Shown here: positions 60,178-64,000 of the stretch, one piece after another
Position numbering within the stretch: position 1 is the stretch's first letter
Layout: each line of letters starts with the position of its first letter
Assembly: GCF_002775205.1 (NCBI RefSeq)
Contig: NC_036453.1
Location: 10,744,594 to 10,808,593, forward strand
DNA length: 64,000 nt
Direction: 5' to 3'
Origin: Xiphophorus maculatus
Taxonomy: Eukaryota; Chordata; Actinopteri; Cyprinodontiformes; Poeciliidae
Program-made: the position numbers and the translations under genes
The notes under the pieces: generated by a model
Database searches by the model: none
What the model saw: the letters and a program-made list of their open reading frames with translations, nothing else
What the model was told of the DNA's origin: nothing

Positions 60178-60300
60178 CTGTGTGACAATCAGACACACCT
60201 GAACCTGGTCGGTTTGATGACCTCAACAAGCGCTAAAATAATAAAGCCTTCAATGCGTCACTTTAGTGCTGAAATGTCGCAGCTGTTTTACACTTAAAAG
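60178..60300 (-). other. Probable 5' non-coding exon of btg4
   Basis: On the minus strand the stretch ends GTCACACAG/GTGAGCTGTG with a consensus donor at 60177-60176, about 330 bases upstream of the start codon. It contains several CAGGT-type E-boxes. The matching acceptor before the start codon is less clear, so this exon is tentative. Confidence 0.4.
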
Positions 60301-60359
60301 ACACTCATTGTTTTTGGAATAAAGCATGCTTACACAGTCAGAGCATGTCCTTTATTTAG

Positions 60360-63300
60360 TAAATATAAATAACATTAAACCAAAGTGGCAAAAAAAAATT
60401 CACATAAAACTTTCAATATTAACATTCATCAAGTGAAAAGTGAGAATACAGACAACAATGATACAAGCAAATAATCATGGGCAGTGAAATATTTGTATTT
60501 TTTTCCCAAGCAGACTGATTTATTGATTTATTACCTTCTCTGTTAAATAATTTGAACATTTGAAAGAAAATGCATCAGCAGGTTTGCAGTAGAAACACAG
60601 GCCTCCTTTCAGATTGATTTATTGGTTTGCAAATTTTTAACTCACTGCAAATATGAAATGCCCTTAAATGCAATAACTAATACGTCTGTGTATTTGCAAA
60701 TGGATCAGTGTAATACTATTAAAATAAAAAAATCCTATATGAAAGAAGTCACAAGTCAGAAGAGAAACTGGATGTTTATATTTGAAAATGTTCCCCCCAA
60801 ATCTGCCAAAATCAAACTTTAACAAAAAATATATGCTCCACACATTTCCATAAAAAAGTGAATTCACAGTTATTTAACCAGTTTATTATGAGTAAAAACA
60901 AAGCATGTATGACGCTATCTCCACACAATAGGCCTTTATTGGGCTTCACACAGCAGATAGCAGATCTCAAGTATTTACAGAGATGAAAATATCCCAGTGC
61001 ATATTAAACAGAAACATTCAAAACTGATGAAAAGCTGAAACTTTCTCCAAATAATATGAAGTTAAACTTTTTAACTTTTTCAGGATCTTGAGACAGCCAA
61101 ATCTTTCATCAAGATAAATTCAGGACAATTTATCTATAAGAGAGCCTTATAGGACCTCTAGTGGTCAAGTTTTTAAATGCAATGCTAACACTGCGACAGT
61201 TTAGAGAGAAAACAGCCATCCTTCAGTGAGATGTGACAAGGCCTATCCATTAGAATTAAAACTTCACAGACTATTTTCTGATTAGTGCAAGTTTGTTCAA
61301 TCAGAGAAGTGTTCAACTACTGACCGTAAAATCACAACATCATTCCTCATGCAGAATATTGCCAAAGAATGGGACTTTTTCATTTTGTATCAACTACACC
61401 ATCTGAATGCAAACGATTATTATTGCACAAGTTCAGCTGCTGGAATATCCAACTTTTGATGGTACCAAAAAGCATGCCACAGACTGAACATCAAGACCTC
61501 ACCAGCTTTTATAAATATGGCCTAACACCCAAACCCACCATGTAAATAGAGCTCTACACAAAGAATGGTACATTTTTTTCTTTCTTATTTTGATGACGGC
61601 GTTGGAAATTTTGAATGAAGATAAATGTATTACCATGGCCAACACAATGTAAATGGTGTCTTGCTGTCTAAATAAAAAGACAAAAATATACTCCAGATCA
61701 AATTCTCTATGGTGATTTTAGAAACAAACTTTAAGAAGATTTAGACCTCAGTTGGTTTCACAAACACTGTTTTGTGCATATTAAAGGAACAGTCTCTTCA
61801 AAGAACATTAAATTTGACCAAAAACAAAGCTATTGGAAGATGATTCAACTTTTTTCCCCAATTGAATATTTTCATATAGATAATTATGACAGAGAACCAA
61901 CTCCTTTTCAGTCACACATCAAAACAGTTTTCATTTATATTCTCAACATTGTGCAAATGAGCTAATAGCTACATGCTGTGATGGAAAAACTGATTACTTT
62001 AATGAGATGAATCTGTTTTCCCATTCCAAAAGACACAATGACTGGTTCTCTTAACGCTTTTCGGAATATACAGATTTGAACTAATTGCTGATACCTGAAA
62101 TGTTGACAAAAACAAACCTTTGGCCCAAAAACCAATCAGAAACAATGAAAACCTTTGCAATGAGTACTAAAACTTGGTGATGAGAACCTTTTTAACATCT
62201 GGCTTGTTTGTTTTATGCACAGAACAAAGTGACTTTAAGTGCTTCTTTGTTTTTGTGTAAATCAAAATGTTGCCAATTTTAAACCCAAAATTTCTCATGA
62301 TCTGAACTGTTAAAAAAGAAAAGAAAAACAAACACCAAATAATCATCTTATTTTCCTAAAGAAGTGATTTGTCTTCTTCTATGTTTTCTTCATTTTGAGT
62401 TTTCTTGCAACCAATCAACCAATCACAACACTCCTCCTTCAGTCCATGCATTTCCGCAGCAGCAAACATTCAGCAACTTTTCAAGCAGATGAGAAAAGCG
62501 ATAATTAAAGGCCTTAACTGATTAAGAAGGGGATACAATGTGTTGAAACCGGAGAGCTTTCAGAAGAACATGAGGGAGAAACATGTTTCAAACTTTAGCT
62601 TAAGTCAACAAAAACCTACAAGCTCACAGCAGAATCTTTTTTGTAAACTTTCAAACTGAAACAGATGCTGTAGCATTTTTGAAATTAACCAGTCATATTA
62701 GAAATAATCTTATGAGGCTGTATTGCAGGGGTTTGAAATTTGTGACAACAGATCATATTGCATGTCATAATAAAGTAAGTTCCTCATCTGTACTTTGGAG
62801 ACATTGATATGACTGCCTCCTGAATAGTAAGGGGCCTTTGTATGTACTTTCTTTTCTCTTATTTTATTGATTGTTTTTTTCTTTTTAATGTGATTTGAAC
62901 TTCAATCCTGAAATAATATCAATCTATCTATTTGTCTATATTTAGATTAGAGAAAAATCTAGAAATCTTAATTCCAATCACTTGATTTACTTTTTCTCCA
63001 GTTTGTACCCACGAGTTGATATTATACAGAATACTACTTCCACATTCTAACTATGAATAATGTCAAACCAATGTACAAAAATCACAGCACAAGTTTGTTT
63101 GTTCTTAGCAGTGTTTTTGATTGTGGAGAGGAGTAGTTTAAAAAAATTCTTATTTAACTTTTATTTTTTTATTTAAGAACAATTGAAGAGTTATACCCTA
63201 TTTCCATTTAATTTGGTCCTGATTCCCATTAATGCTAGTTGTCTGCTGACCTCTGATCAAAGAAAATTGAAATGTCCATTTGCTGGTAGATCTTATATAC

Positions 63301-64000
63301 TAGAGTCACATGGCTGAATTTCCTTACAGTGGACTATGAGTGGAACATAGACAATTATTCCAAATCGGTTTTCAGGACAAACCCCCCAAAAGGCATGAAT
63401 TTATCAAGAGGTAATTATTTTTTTAAACAAGCCTTAAATAATTTTAGATGTAATTGTAAATTTTTCTTTTGGATTAAAATAATTGATTCAGAATGTGATT
63501 TTGATTTCTGTAAAAAAAATAAATGTTATTAATCTAGAGTTAAAACAATGAGCTGCTGATCTCGACGTCATTTTCCAGGATGATTCATTTTCTGTCGACT
63601 GAACAAAGAGCGTGAAAATGTTTCTCTAGGAAAGTCAGAACAAACCAGTAGCAGTTGGGATCTTAATTATTAAATTATAGTGGGGATTAAAGAAAAATAT
63701 ATAAAAAAAGACAGAAACCAGAAGACAGTCACTGTTTACTCCATAAATGCAGAGGAAACATGAGTCAGGTGCTTATTCCCATTAAAACCATATGAACAGC
63801 GCAGACATTTTTGTTGTTTTGAAACCTTTTAAAAACTTTTTTGTGGGTCATCAGCCTCGGCCAGAACAGAAATGACTGAAAGGCATTTTGCATTTTCACA
63901 AACAAAAAGCAAATACGAAAAAATTTGCTTTTATATAATATATAATATAATATATCTTCTTATTATTAAGAAGCAATAATAACAAATAATAGCAAATAAT
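60360..64000. other. AT-rich intergenic DNA, no gene seen
   Basis: Apart from short A/T tracts, nothing was recognised. Open frames of 60-67 codons here are short and lysine- or isoleucine-rich, as random AT-rich frames are. Confidence 0.5.

Overview
The window looks like nuclear DNA of a bony (teleost) fish. Its genes are intron-rich with standard GT-AG splice sites. It is littered with Tc1-like and hAT-like transposons and fold-back elements, and carries long GT and GATA microsatellites and a fish-type PLAC8 gene pair. All calls come from reading the sequence by eye; no database search was possible.

Layout. 1-8 kb: AT-rich intergenic DNA with a decayed Tc1-like relic, a GT microsatellite with its associated repeat, the 5' end of an L1-type LINE, and a three-copy tandem repeat of about 290 bp. 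8.1-17.2 kb (+): a ten-exon gene whose exons join without a break into a 966-residue protein. It has two zinc fingers, a tyrosine-recombinase core resembling that of Crypton DNA transposons, and a C-terminal helical domain. This is the most novel item here. 17.3-27.7 kb: gene-poor, with GC-richer islands that may be conserved non-coding elements, plus short transposons. 27.8-38.2 kb (-): two tandem PLAC8/cornifelin-type genes of identical exon plan. Between them lie nested hAT-like insertions, and just downstream of the second (36.4-36.8 kb) a 330-bp GATA array. 38.2-43.6 kb: repeats, including an uninterrupted relative of the element nested at 34-36 kb. 43.6-46.6 kb (+): an unrecognised gene with two 5' non-coding exons and one coding exon. 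47.8-49.8 kb: a Tc1-like transposon split by a hAT-like insertion. 50.2-55.6 kb (-): hnrnpab, complete with promoter, cassette exon and 3'UTR intron. 57.6-60.2 kb (-): btg4, complete coding region. 60.3-64 kb: AT-rich DNA with no gene seen.

How the genes relate. hnrnpab (RNA-binding, mRNA processing and transport) and btg4 (CCR4-NOT adaptor for maternal mRNA clearance) are head-to-tail on the minus strand but have separate promoters. The PLAC8 pair is a local tandem duplication. The recombinase-like gene keeps its frame through nine introns, which argues for a host gene under selection rather than a fresh transposon copy. Nothing in the window suggests the genes form one pathway.
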